A stretch of DNA of 64,000 bases from Orrella dioscoreae (GTDB lineage: Bacteria > Pseudomonadota > Gammaproteobacteria > Burkholderiales > Burkholderiaceae_B), in contig NZ_LT907988.1 of the NCBI RefSeq assembly GCF_900089455.2, positions 1,364,001-1,428,000 of the forward strand, given 5' to 3'. Numbering within the stretch: the stretch's first letter is position 1; each line of letters opens with the position of its first letter. A program made the translations under genes and the position numbers. Under the pieces are notes generated by a model, which was not told the DNA's origin, searched no databases, and worked only from the letters and a program-made list of their open reading frames with translations. Below, in pieces: positions 26,129 to 35,798 of the stretch.

Positions 26129-29100
26129 TCCTGGCTGCCTCCCGAGTATCTTGTTGATCAGGCTGCTCGCACGGTTGGCCAGCGGGGCGGCGCAAGCGTC
26201 TCCCTGGCGGCGGGCCGCCAGGGCATCGGCGCCCAGGCAGGCGATGCGGGGACGCTGACGATTGGCGCCGGTGCCCGGTTGGCAGTGGATGCAGGTCAGT
26301 CCATCTCGCTCTCTGCGCGCTCTGACTTGCGTATGGAGGGCGAGCTGACGGCAAGAGGCGGAGCGATCAGTTTGATGGGGGCGCGTACCGGTTTTTCCAC
26401 GTTGCCCATTGAAGAGGGGGGGAACGAGGCAGACGCCCGTGCCAGCCAGCGTGCGATCTGGCTAGGTGAGCATGCCGTCGTGGATGTGTCGGCGGCAAGC
26501 CACGTCGAATTGGATCCCGCAGCCCGCCCGTATGGGCAGCTCCTGGCGGGCGGTCGTATCGTGGTGGGCGGGGAAGTGCTGGAGGCGGGCAGCCGTGCGC
26601 CCGCTTCCGATGCCTTCATCGTGATCCGCCCCGGTGCGGTGCTGGATGCCTCGGGAGGTGCCGCCGTCCTGGACCTGGATGGCAGGGGCGCCCGGACGCT
26701 TTACTCTGATGGCGGCGACATCTCGCTGGTGTCGGGCCGTGGCCTTTACCTGGATGGCGTCATGCGCGCCCATGCGGGTGGCGAGGGCGCTGCGGGTGGG
26801 CGACTCACAGTCGGGCTGGATGTGCCTGCCTATCTGCGTGCAGCGGAAAACGCGGTCCGGCTTCCTCGGGAGCTGGTGCTGAGCCAAACGCGAGGTGTTG
26901 CGTCAGATACCCTGCCCTCGGCGTTGGTGTATGGGCAGGGTGCGCTTGGTGTGGATCAGGTGCAGGCCGGTGGGTTCGATGGCTTGACGCTCTTCAGCCA
27001 AGGCTTGGTCAGCGTGGCCGGCTCCCTGGACCTGACCATGCCAGGAGAGCTCCGGATCTATTCCGGTGCGTTTGCCAAGCCCCAGGACGCCGCTGCGCAG
27101 TTGCAGGTCCGCCTGGCCGCGCCTTATGTGTTGTTGTCCGGTATCACGGATACGAACTCTCCCGCAGATACCCACATCCGTCCCGTGGTGGACGGCAGCC
27201 CCGACACGGCGGCAGGGTCGGGGCCAACGGATGGCCAACTGCTGGTATCGGGCAATCATATCGATATCAAGGGCAGCGTCAGCCTGGGCGTCAAGACGAC
27301 ATTGCCGCTCCAGACTGGCACTTTGGCGGTCGAGCGCGAGGGATTCGCGCGCACCGAGTTGCGCAGCGAGGGAGATATCCGCTTCCTGGAAGGCGCGCCG
27401 GTCAACACGTTTACCGCCCAGTTGCTGTCGGCTGGCGATGTCATGATGACGGCGCGCCAGGTCTATCCGGCCACGCATGTGCAGGCCCGCGTCGTGGCGG
27501 GTCGCACGGCCTCGGGATTGAATCCCGAGGCGGAACTGCGTATTGCACATGTCGGAGACGCGTCGTCGCCCGCACAGCCTTATTCTGTTTTCGGCGGCCT
27601 GACGCTTCGAGCCGCGAATATCTATCAGGGCGGTGTCTTGCGCGCCCCATTGGGGACGCTGACGCTGGGCACTGCCCAGGATGTGCTGAACGTCGTGCTT
27701 GCGCCCGGCAGCGAAACGTCGGTCAGCGCAATGGGCCTGGTCATGCCTTACGGCGGCACGATGGACGGCGTCAGCTATCGCTATCGTGATGCGGATATCA
27801 CGCCGCAGGGTGTCGGCAGTACGCTTCAAGGTGCCGTGATCCTTGCGGGCCGATCCATCGCTGTCCAGCCAGGCGCTATTCTTGATTTGTCGGGGGGCGG
27901 CGAACTGACCGGCGCGGGGTTCGTGTCTGGGCGCGGTGGGTCGACTGATGCCAGATTGAATCCGATGATTCGCCTGACAGGCACGGGCTTTGATCTGCCC
28001 GGCCTGGATACCAACCCCGTTTATGCCCTGGTGCCCGGCTATGCTGCCCCCTACACCCCCGCATGGGATGGTGTCGGCGCGATAGACCCAGCGGTAGGAA
28101 GGCAGGTTGTGATCGGTGCGGGCGTGCCCGGATTGCCCGCCGGAACCTATACGCTGTTGCCTTCCCAATATTCGCTACTGCCAGGCGCTTTCCGTGTGGA
28201 ACGCAACGGAGGGCAACTGGCTGGCGTTTCTCGGCAAAGCGTGCGCTTGCGCAACGGTTCTTTTGTCGTGGCTGGCGTGCAACGGACGGCGAATACAGAC
28301 AACGTCGCTGGTTTGGCTGAACAGTGGATCGTCACGCCAGCCGATGTCGTCAGGCGGATGTCTCAGTACAACGAAACCGGCTATTCGGATTTCCTGCGCA
28401 ACCAAGCGGCGTTGCAAGGTATTCCCCGGGCACTGTTGCCTGAAGATGGAAAATCCTTGTGGTTGCGCCTGGTCGCCGCGTCTGGCAGCGACTTTAGCTT
28501 CCAGGGGGAGGCGCGCTTCACGCCTGCCAAGGGAGGATATGGCGGCACGGCCACGGTGTCCCCGTTGGCGAACCAAGGCAGCGTCGAGATTGTCGGCGCA
28601 GGCGCAGGTGCTACGACCGGCTTCAATGGCTTGACACTGCGTGCGTCGGACCTGACTGCCATCGGTGCGCCACGCTTGGCCGTGGGTGGTCGGATTGCCG
28701 TGAGTTTCCATGGGGAACAGAGCAACGGCACCAACGAAAGCAATTATTTGGACTTCTCGATTAGCGCGGCCAATATCGTTCTGCGTAGTGGTGCCGTCTT
28801 GCGTGCGCCTGAAGTATTCCTGGCCACGAACACGGCCACCGGTGGCATCACCGTCGAGGATGGAGCGGGCATTATCTCGATTGGGGCCGGTGCAGTGCCC
28901 TACGGGTCTGAGCAGGGGTACGTGTATCGGCCGGGCCCTGCCAGCGTTCTCGCTGTGTCAAATGCCTGGCTGGATGTCCTGGCGCCAGAGCCCGATGCAA
29001 CGGCGCCAGTTCGCGGCGCGGGTGCGATTCGCATTGGAACGTGCACGGTAAGTTGCCATGCGGGCAGCCAACTCTATTCCGAAGGCACCATTCTCGCGGC

Positions 29101-32100
29101 AACCACGCGTGCCTTCGAGATGGCGGATACCGCCCGTTATGGCACGCGGAACTTGGTGCTGGCGGTGTCCACCGTCAACGCAGGCGAACGCGCCGCATTG
29201 GAAGATGCAGCGGCACGGGGGGTATTGACGCCCGGTCTGAGCCTGAATCAGGGATTGCTCGATCGCTTGCTGCAGGGAGACCAAGCGCATGGCGCGCCTG
29301 CATTGGAACGACTTGTCTTGACGGCCGGGCAGTCTTTCAATCTGTTTGGGAACGTCGCGCTGACCACACGAGATCCCATCACCGGTCGCTCGACGCTGGA
29401 CAATTTGGTCCTTTCCACCCCAGCCATTTATGGTCATGGTCAAGCTGGCGATATCGCCACGATTTCGACAGGCACGCTGACCTGGGCGGCATTGTCAGGC
29501 GCTGCGCCTGCCCCTATCCAGGGCGGCCGGGGGACGGGCAGTGGTAGCTTGCGCATCGCGGCGGACGTGATCGAAATGGGCTATGGCCCCAACACCCAGC
29601 CCAACGGCATTGACGACTATGCACGGCTTGTCCTCGGTTTTCAGGGTGTCGAGTTCCAGGCCGCGCAACGCTTTACCGCCAATCACAAGGGCAGTCTTGC
29701 TGTTTATGCACGCCAGTCTGGTGTGGATGAGCAGGGACCGCAGTATGAGGGGGGCAACCTGACTTTGACGACACCTCTGGTGACCGGCGAAGGCGGGTCG
29801 GTCAATCGCTTGAAGGCGGGTGCGGCGTTGGTGCTGCGCGGGGCCGGGGCTACAGCAGCACCGGCCGCAACGATTGCCTCGGGCGCCGAGTTGGCCTTGG
29901 AAGGAGGAACGGTCACGGTTGATACCCGCATCGCCATGCCCAGCGGCAAGGTTTCAATGAAGTCACAAGGCGATTTGCGCCTGCTGGATGGCGCTCAACT
30001 CGATCTGGCTGGTCGCCGCGTCGACGTCCATGATGCGAGCTATTACGGTTGGGGCGGCGATGTGGTGCTTGAAAGCGTGGCGGGCAATATTCTGCAGTCC
30101 GCTGGATCGCTCATTGACGTGTCAGCCCAATATAACCATGCAGGTTTGATTTCGGCATTTGCGCTGGACGCCAGCGCGGGTCGGGTGAGTTTGGGTGGGG
30201 CTCTGCGTGGGACCACCGTGGGAACGCATGACGCGGGCGGCACCTGGGTGCCGCACCGGTCGGGTGGCGTTGATATTCGCGCTCAACATATAGGGGAGGG
30301 CGGCTCGCTGAGCGAGGCGTTCGCGGACGTCAATGCACGCTTGACCGCTGGTGGTTTCCTGGATGAGCGGAAGTTCCAGTTGAAGCAGGGCGACCTTTCT
30401 ATCGGGGATGAGCTTGCCGGGCGTGTGGTCGATGTGTCCCTGGATGCTGGCCATCTGACAGTTGCGGGCCGCATCGATGCCAGCGGTTCCCAAGTCGGCA
30501 CCATCCGGCTGGCAGGCAAGCAAGGGCTGACAATTGCCAGCACCGCCATGCTGGATGCGCATGGCACGGTGTTGCGACTGGATAGCTACGGCCAAGTGAT
30601 CGACGCTGCCAATCGCGCCGTGATTGACTTGAATGCGGGTGATGGATTGCTGACATTGGCGGGTGGCGCGCGCATGGATCTGCGGCACGGCACGGCTGAC
30701 GCGCGGGTGCAAGCAGACCCGAGCTTGCATGATGCTGTTGCACGGGGCCAGCTCAGTCTGTATGCGCCGCGTGTCAGCGAGACGGGCGGCGACATATTGG
30801 TGGATGCGAGCAACTCTATCGATATCCAAGGCGCCCGCTCCATTGCGCTTTATGCAATGCAGCGATATGACGATTCGGATCCTGCGCTGGTCCAGCGTTG
30901 GCGCCACGGCGGGGCCACGCCACGCCTTGATGCCAACAATCAGGCGGATGACGAGGCCTATCGTGAGATCAACCAGGCTTATCTGGACGCCAAACATGAT
31001 CGCAGCGTAGCTTTCATCAATGCCGCTTTGGGTAATAGCACGTTGACACAGCAGAAGCTCGCTGGTCTTAACAACAACCGTTACCGTGATGCCTTCCATC
31101 TACGTCCCGGCGTCGAGATCACCAGCGAGGGTGCGCTGGTCGTGACGGGTGACCTGGATATTTCCCGGCATCGTTATGCCAGCCTGAATCCGACGGTTCG
31201 TCCGTATGTCGCTGGCGCAGCGGCGACGAATCCCGCCTACGGCGGAGGGGAAGCGGGTGCGCTGACCGTTCGTGCGCAGGAAGGTCTGGAGATTCTTGGC
31301 AGCATCAATGATGGATTTGCACCTGCTCCGACAACGCCCGACGATAGTGGCTGGGTGCTTGTTCCGGGTGTGCAGCCTTTTGGCGGTGATGTCCGTATCC
31401 CTATCGGTGGTGTGCAACTTGCTGATGGCACGGTCTATCCCAAGGGCAAGACGCTCAACTATGCCGTTACGGCACGTAATGTCGCGCTTCCTGTCGGGAC
31501 GTTGCTGCCGGTCGCGGTCACCTTGGGCGCGCCGCTGACTTTGCCGGAGGGAACCGCGTTGGCGGCCAATGTCTTGGCCTCCGATGGATCCGTGTTGCTG
31601 GCAGCAGGCGCATCGGTATCCGCTGGCGGGCTCGTCTTGCCGGCGGGCGCGCAGTTCCTGGCAGGCAGCCGGCTGCCTGCGGCCGTGACCGTGGCTCGTC
31701 TAACTTGGCCTCTGGGCGTCCCCCTGCCCGTCAATTTGGTCCAGGATGGTGCGATGACGCTCCCCCTGGGAGCGCTGCTGCCTGCGGGTGTGGACGTCAA
31801 ATTGGCCAGTGGAACCATCGCCGTGACGTTGCGAGCAGCGGGTGGGACCAGGAATTGGGCACTCTCGCAAATGTTGGCCGAGGGGTCGCAATCATGGGAT
31901 GTCCGCCTGGTGGCCGGCGCTGACAGGCTCGCCGCAGACAGCCGTCGCGTCTTGCCCGGCAGGGCTGGCAGGATGGTTTTTGCCGACACGCATTATTCCG
32001 CACAAGTCGTCATCGAGCCCGGACGTAACGAGCCTGAACGATGGGTCTGGAACCAGGGGGCAGGATATGTACCGCCCGGGGGCACGGCGCATCCCGCCCG

Positions 32101-35100
32101 GGCGACGCCTGGGGGCACGGTCACCGTGGCGATCGACCGTACCCGATGCATTTCGGGCGTGTATTCGTGCACGCTGATGCCTGCCGAAGTCATCCCCGAG
32201 CGCGTGACCGCGGTAGATGCCAAGGCACCTGCCCTGAGCGTCGTGCGCACCGGTACGGGTGATCTCGATCTCATCTCCTCGGGCGATGTCTCGATGCAGT
32301 CTCCGTACGGCATTTACACCGCTGGTACTCCCACCTCGTTGGGGAGTGCTGCAATGGATGCCTTGTTCAATCAGCCTCGTGGCAAAGCGGCTGGGGGCGC
32401 GTCGGTATTGGGAGCGGGGGCGGGAGCTCAGGCTGCCGCGTATGAGAGCTTGGTCAGTGGTAGCACCAGTGCCTACCGTGCCTGGTATCCAGAATACGGC
32501 GGCAACTTCTTCCTTGAGGCAGGGGGCAATGTCTCGGGAGATGCATGGGGTGCAAGCAATCAGCTCAACACTGACAGCACTGGTGTTGGCAATTGGTTGT
32601 GGCGTCAGGGAACGGGCGCCAGTGCCGGTGTGAACAGCCAACCCACGGCGTGGTGGATCAATTTCGGTACTTACGTGGCCGATCCACAGTTCCAAGCCGT
32701 ACTGGGCGGCGTGACGACGCCTTTCTGGCCAGCGCAAACAGGCTTTACGGGTATGGGCACCCTGGGTGGTGGAAACCTGTCCCTACGTGTTGGAGGAGAT
32801 GCAGGATTGATCTCCTCGCGCTCCGCCAATGTGGCGACTGCCGCTCAAGTCAAGTCGCAGACACCGCGCTCCCAAGGGTTGGTGCTTGCCGTAGGTAGCT
32901 CGGGCCGGGTGTTGCCGGACGGGGAGTTGGTATTCACGGGAGGAGGGGATCTCGACTTGCGCGTGTCAGGAGGATGGAACGCCGGAGTCGATGCACGCTT
33001 GCGTAAGCAAAACGGTTCAGTCGCCCAGGCGCACTCCTTGTACGGCGCCGTGGTGAACCTTCGGGGGGCCACACAGGTTTCTGCGGGCCAAATTGGTCTT
33101 ATGGAGCGTATCTATGGCGGGCGTGCAGGCCAACGAGATCCTCGAGAGACCCGTGCAACCGATCCCTACACCTCAAGCATGACGCTTTCCACCGGAGGCC
33201 TGATGTTGGTCACTGGGGATTCAGCCGCGTCGCTGACTAGCCGCGGGGACCTGGTGCTGGGTGGCACAGGAGACCCGGGCCGGGCACGGACAGGCAACTA
33301 TCAAGCTTATTCAGGGGAGCGCAACGGACAGGCCGGCTTGAGTTGGTTCACGTTGTGGACGCCCAACACTTCGGTGCAGGCGCTCTCCGTGGGAGGCAGT
33401 CTTGCCTCTGATACGCGAGTCAGCGAGTTCGGTGTGGATCGTACGGGCCTCTACTCTGCGGCGGGAGGCTGGTTCATGTTGCCTGGCGCGGTCAACCTAG
33501 CTGCACCTGAAGGCAACGTCTATCTGGGCCAGTCATCCTCTTATCAGAATGCGGCCAGTGGTTTTGTGCTGCAAGCGCCGATCGGGCCTCGCGCTCTGTC
33601 AATTGCGGCGGGTGATTCTCTATATGCGAGTGGTTTGCCCATCAGCCAGTCCGGCGCCGATGAGCGGATCATGGCCACGATTTTCCAGCCGGCATTTGCT
33701 GGATTCACGGAGGGGGCAGAGCTCGGGGGGGTGCGCTTCAGCAATACTTCCAACAGTGCTGCGGTGGTTAGCGCTGGTGCGCTACCCATGCTGGTATTTG
33801 GCTTGAATACTGTGGGGCAGACTGTCGGACTGTCTGACTCGCCTTCCCAGCCTGTGCGGTTCTACGCGGGCACAGGAGATTTGGTGGGCGTCAGGACAGG
33901 CGCGCAGGCGCGTTACGCAACAAATGGAATGGCACGCTTGGGAGAGGTCGACTACATCGGTGCAAATCCTGTGTGGATGCTGGCCGGGCGTGACATCGTG
34001 AATACAGGTACGTTGCAGGGTGAGAACCCGCTGGCTCTGCCGTCGCAAGTGGGAGGGGGAACGTCAAGCGCCGGGCCTGCCTTTAACGGCAATCTGTTTG
34101 TGCATGGTCATGCAAACGACGTGTCGGTGGTTCAGGCCGGAAGAGACATTCTTTATCACAACTTGATGGTGGCAGGTCCTGGAACGCTCGACATCACCGC
34201 CGGGCGCAATATCGTTCAGGAAGATCGAGCCAGCTTGACCAGCTTGGGGCCCATCGTCGCGGGCGACAGTCGCCGGGGCGCCAGCATAGTCTTGCAGGCT
34301 GGCATGGGTGCGCAGGGAGCCAACTGGAACGGATTCCTGGCTCGCTATCTTGATCCTGATAACCGGATCCAGACCGGTTTGCCGTTGGCTGGCCAAGCTG
34401 GCCGCGTGGTGAAGACCTACGAGAGTGAATTGATCGACTGGTTGGCTGTGCATCACGGTTTTGTTGCGCCAACCGATGGTTCGGTGATCGAGGCTGCCCG
34501 TGCGCTATTCATGAGTCTGCCTTCCGCTCAGCAGCGCGTTTTTGCAAGGCAGGTCTATTTTGCAGAGCTGCGTGAGGGAGGGCGTGAATACAACGACGCC
34601 GACGGCCCACGTTTCGGTAGTTACCTGCGTGGCCGTAATGCCATCGCGACCTTGTTCCCCGAGACAAATGACGCCGGCGAGGCAATCGTGTATCGAGGCG
34701 ACCTTTTGATGCATGGCGGTGCTGGCATTCACACCAATGTGGGCGGCGATATTCAAATCTTGACGCCGGGTGGTTCGCAAACCTACGGTGTAGAGGGGGC
34801 GCAACCTCCTGGAACGGCGGGGCTCATCACGCGAGGCCAAGGGAACATTCAGCTTTATTCCCTGGGAAGCATCCTGTTGGGCCAAAGCCGTGTCATGACG
34901 ACTTTCGGTGGGGATATTCTGGCCTGGTCGGCGCAAGGCGATATCAACGCGGGCCGGGGCAGCAAGACGACAGTGGTGTTCACCCCCCCGCGTCGGGTCT
35001 ACGACAGTGTGGGGAACGTCTCGATTTCGCCTGATGTTCCCAGCACGGGGGCAGGTATCGCAACGCTGAATCCGCTTCCAGAGGTGGTGCCAGGTGACGT

Positions 35101-35560
35101 CGACTTGATAGCGCCATTGGGCACGATTGATGCGGGAGAGGCAGGAATTCGCGTGTCCGGTAACGTGAATATCGCGGCCTTGCAGGTCGTTAATGCTGCC
35201 AACATCCAAGTTCAAGGTGATGCAACCGGAATTCCTGTGGTTGCCGCCGTCAATGTTGGTGCGCTGACGAATGCGAGTGCGGCAGCCAGTTCTGCTGCAG
35301 ATGCCGCGCAAGATACCGTTGCCCGCTCGCGTGCGGCTGCGCGTCAGGCCTTACCCTCCATCATCAGTGTCCAGATTTTGGGTTTTGGTGCGGAAGGTGG
35401 CGCTACGGATGACGTCTCTCCACCGCCGCCCGCTCGCTCCTCGTCGGTGCAGCCGGTCAGCTACAATCCGAGCAGCACGATTCAGCTTGTGGGGAATGGT
35501 CAGCTTTCCGATGCGGAACGTACGCAACTGACTGCGAAGGAGCGTGCAAACGCTTTGTAA
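26129..35560 (+). CDS. Exoprotein 3' part, beta-helix repeats and C-terminal domain
   Basis: This is the in-frame continuation after the TAA, about 3,143 codons. It has no signal peptide of its own; the first possible start (TTG 26279) lacks a ribosome site, so it is probably untranslated unless the stop is suppressed or reverted. The sequence is beta-helix repeats throughout. A block at about 31480-31830 holds near-tandem units of the type LPxGxxLPxxV(x)nLTLPxG (for instance PLTLPEGTALAAN, LVLPAGAQFLAGSRLPAAV, MTLPLGALLPAGV). The last 400 residues include GDIQILTPGGSQTYGVEG, IQLYSLGSILLGQSR and GDVDLIAPLGTIDAGEAGIR, then an Ala/Ser-rich helix. Absence of any further frame break over 9.4 kb suggests the stop is recent. 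Confidence 0.75.
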   Translation, partial: SWLPPEYLVDQAARTVGQRGGASVSLAAGRQGIGAQAGDAGTLTIGAGARLAVDAGQSISLSARSDLRMEGELTARGGAISLMGARTGFSTLPIEEGGNEADARASQRAIWLGEHAVVDVSAASHVELDPAARPYGQLLAGGRIVVGGEVLEAGSRAPASDAFIVIRPGAVLDASGGAAVLDLDGRGARTLYSDGGDISLVSGRGLYLDGVMRAHAGGEGAAGGRLTVGLDVPAYLRAAENAVRLPRELVLSQTRGVASDTLPSALVYGQGALGVDQVQAGGFDGLTLFSQGLVSVAGSLDLTMPGELRIYSGAFAKPQDAAAQLQVRLAAPYVLLSGITDTNSPADTHIRPVVDGSPDTAAGSGPTDGQLLVSGNHIDIKGSVSLGVKTTLPLQTGTLAVEREGFARTELRSEGDIRFLEGAPVNTFTAQLLSAGDVMMTARQVYPATHVQARVVAGRTASGLNPEAELRIAHVGDASSPAQPYSVFGGLTLRAANIYQGGVLRAPLGTLTLGTAQDVLNVVLAPGSETSVSAMGLVMPYGGTMDGVSYRYRDADITPQGVGSTLQGAVILAGRSIAVQPGAILDLSGGGELTGAGFVSGRGGSTDARLNPMIRLTGTGFDLPGLDTNPVYALVPGYAAPYTPAWDGVGAIDPAVGRQVVIGAGVPGLPAGTYTLLPSQYSLLPGAFRVERNGGQLAGVSRQSVRLRNGSFVVAGVQRTANTDNVAGLAEQWIVTPADVVRRMSQYNETGYSDFLRNQAALQGIPRALLPEDGKSLWLRLVAASGSDFSFQGEARFTPAKGGYGGTATVSPLANQGSVEIVGAGAGATTGFNGLTLRASDLTAIGAPRLAVGGRIAVSFHGEQSNGTNESNYLDFSISAANIVLRSGAVLRAPEVFLATNTATGGITVEDGAGIISIGAGAVPYGSEQGYVYRPGPASVLAVSNAWLDVLAPEPDATAPVRGAGAIRIGTCTVSCHAGSQLYSEGTILAATTRAFEMADTARYGTRNLVLAVSTVNAGERAALEDAAARGVLTPGLSLNQGLLDRLLQGDQAHGAPALERLVLTAGQSFNLFGNVALTTRDPITGRSTLDNLVLSTPAIYGHGQAGDIATISTGTLTWAALSGAAPAPIQGGRGTGSGSLRIAADVIEMGYGPNTQPNGIDDYARLVLGFQGVEFQAAQRFTANHKGSLAVYARQSGVDEQGPQYEGGNLTLTTPLVTGEGGSVNRLKAGAALVLRGAGATAAPAATIASGAELALEGGTVTVDTRIAMPSGKVSMKSQGDLRLLDGAQLDLAGRRVDVHDASYYGWGGDVVLESVAGNILQSAGSLIDVSAQYNHAGLISAFALDASAGRVSLGGALRGTTVGTHDAGGTWVPHRSGGVDIRAQHIGEGGSLSEAFADVNARLTAGGFLDERKFQLKQGDLSIGDELAGRVVDVSLDAGHLTVAGRIDASGSQVGTIRLAGKQGLTIASTAMLDAHGTVLRLDSYGQVIDAANRAVIDLNAGDGLLTLAGGARMDLRHGTADARVQADPSLHDAVARGQLSLYAPRVSETGGDILVDASNSIDIQGARSIALYAMQRYDDSDPALVQRWRHGGATPRLDANNQADDEAYREINQAYLDAKHDRSVAFINAALGNSTLTQQKLAGLNNNRYRDAFHLRPGVEITSEGALVVTGDLDISRHRYASLNPTVRPYVAGAAATNPAYGGGEAGALTVRAQEGLEILGSINDGFAPAPTTPDDSGWVLVPGVQPFGGDVRIPIGGVQLADGTVYPKGKTLNYAVTARNVALPVGTLLPVAVTLGAPLTLPEGTALAANVLASDGSVLLAAGASVSAGGLVLPAGAQFLAGSRLPAAVTVARLTWPLGVPLPVNLVQDGAMTLPLGALLPAGVDVKLASGTIAVTLRAAGGTRNWALSQMLAEGSQSWDVRLVAGADRLAADSRRVLPGRAGRMVFADTHYSAQVVIEPGRNEPERWVWNQGAGYVPPGGTAHPARATPGGTVTVAIDRTRCISGVYSCTLMPAEVIPERVTAVDAKAPALSVVRTGTGDLDLISSGDVSMQSPYGIYTAGTPTSLGSAAMDALFNQPRGKAAGGASVLGAGAGAQAAAYESLVSGSTSAYRAWYPEYGGNFFLEAGGNVSGDAWGASNQLNTDSTGVGNWLWRQGTGASAGVNSQPTAWWINFGTYVADPQFQAVLGGVTTPFWPAQTGFTGMGTLGGGNLSLRVGGDAGLISSRSANVATAAQVKSQTPRSQGLVLAVGSSGRVLPDGELVFTGGGDLDLRVSGGWNAGVDARLRKQNGSVAQAHSLYGAVVNLRGATQVSAGQIGLMERIYGGRAGQRDPRETRATDPYTSSMTLSTGGLMLVTGDSAASLTSRGDLVLGGTGDPGRARTGNYQAYSGERNGQAGLSWFTLWTPNTSVQALSVGGSLASDTRVSEFGVDRTGLYSAAGGWFMLPGAVNLAAPEGNVYLGQSSSYQNAASGFVLQAPIGPRALSIAAGDSLYASGLPISQSGADERIMATIFQPAFAGFTEGAELGGVRFSNTSNSAAVVSAGALPMLVFGLNTVGQTVGLSDSPSQPVRFYAGTGDLVGVRTGAQARYATNGMARLGEVDYIGANPVWMLAGRDIVNTGTLQGENPLALPSQVGGGTSSAGPAFNGNLFVHGHANDVSVVQAGRDILYHNLMVAGPGTLDITAGRNIVQEDRASLTSLGPIVAGDSRRGASIVLQAGMGAQGANWNGFLARYLDPDNRIQTGLPLAGQAGRVVKTYESELIDWLAVHHGFVAPTDGSVIEAARALFMSLPSAQQRVFARQVYFAELREGGREYNDADGPRFGSYLRGRNAIATLFPETNDAGEAIVYRGDLLMHGGAGIHTNVGGDIQILTPGGSQTYGVEGAQPPGTAGLITRGQGNIQLYSLGSILLGQSRVMTTFGGDILAWSAQGDINAGRGSKTTVVFTPPRRVYDSVGNVSISPDVPSTGAGIATLNPLPEVVPGDVDLIAPLGTIDAGEAGIRVSGNVNIAALQVVNAANIQVQGDATGIPVVAAVNVGALTNASAAASSAADAAQDTVARSRAAARQALPSIISVQILGFGAEGGATDDVSPPPPARSSSVQPVSYNPSSTIQLVGNGQLSDAERTQLTAKERANAL

Positions 35561-35798
35561 ATTGACCGAGGAGTCGCCTGGCGTATGTCGGGCGGCCCCA
35601 ACCCCTAGCTCTTTGTTTTTTTGTTTCACGATGACTCCAGTACCGCAATTCGCTGGACTACGCCAAGGCTCGATACAGCAGGTTTATCAATCACTTAGGC
35701 GAGTTCAAGATATGCCGGCGCTTTCTGAAACCTGACCCGGCTTCCCCTCGCGTGGCTCCCATGCGGCTCTTGGAAACCGGGCTTTCCGAGGAGTCATC
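35561..35798. other. Junction between secretion locus and integrative element
   Basis: This 238-base gap separates the exoprotein stop from the integrase start and must contain the left end (attL) of the element. A run of T at 35611-35620 lies here, and the 10-mer CCGAGGAGTC occurs twice (35566 and 35786), the second copy being the ribosome site of the integrase. The exact att core cannot be fixed without the right end. Confidence 0.5.

Larger units (their letters stand above)
22364..35560 (+). pseudogene. Giant filamentous-haemagglutinin-type exoprotein, split by one stop
   Basis: One reading frame of about 4,400 codons encodes a very large secreted beta-helical adhesin-type protein, broken only by an in-frame TAA at 26126-26128. 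The codons on both sides read continuously (EFL, stop, SWLPPEYLVDQ), and both halves are rich in the Gly/Val/Leu/Asp repeats of a right-handed beta-helix. The N-terminus has a long signal peptide cut after VVPAHA (residue 55) and a haemagglutination-activity (TPS-like) domain near 140-260 with NGVVFSGTSQVDVRNLVAAAA. The C-terminus carries the large-exoprotein ending PGDVDLIAPLGTIDAGEAGI (DUF3739 type). No TpsB/FhaC transporter gene lies nearby. Start could be ATG 22364 or GTG 22388, the latter having a better GGAG box. Confidence 0.8.

Noticed and set aside
35566-35795. Direct repeat CCGAGGAGTC as att core
   Set aside because: Both copies are on the same side of the integrase and one is its ribosome site; no right end is visible for comparison.
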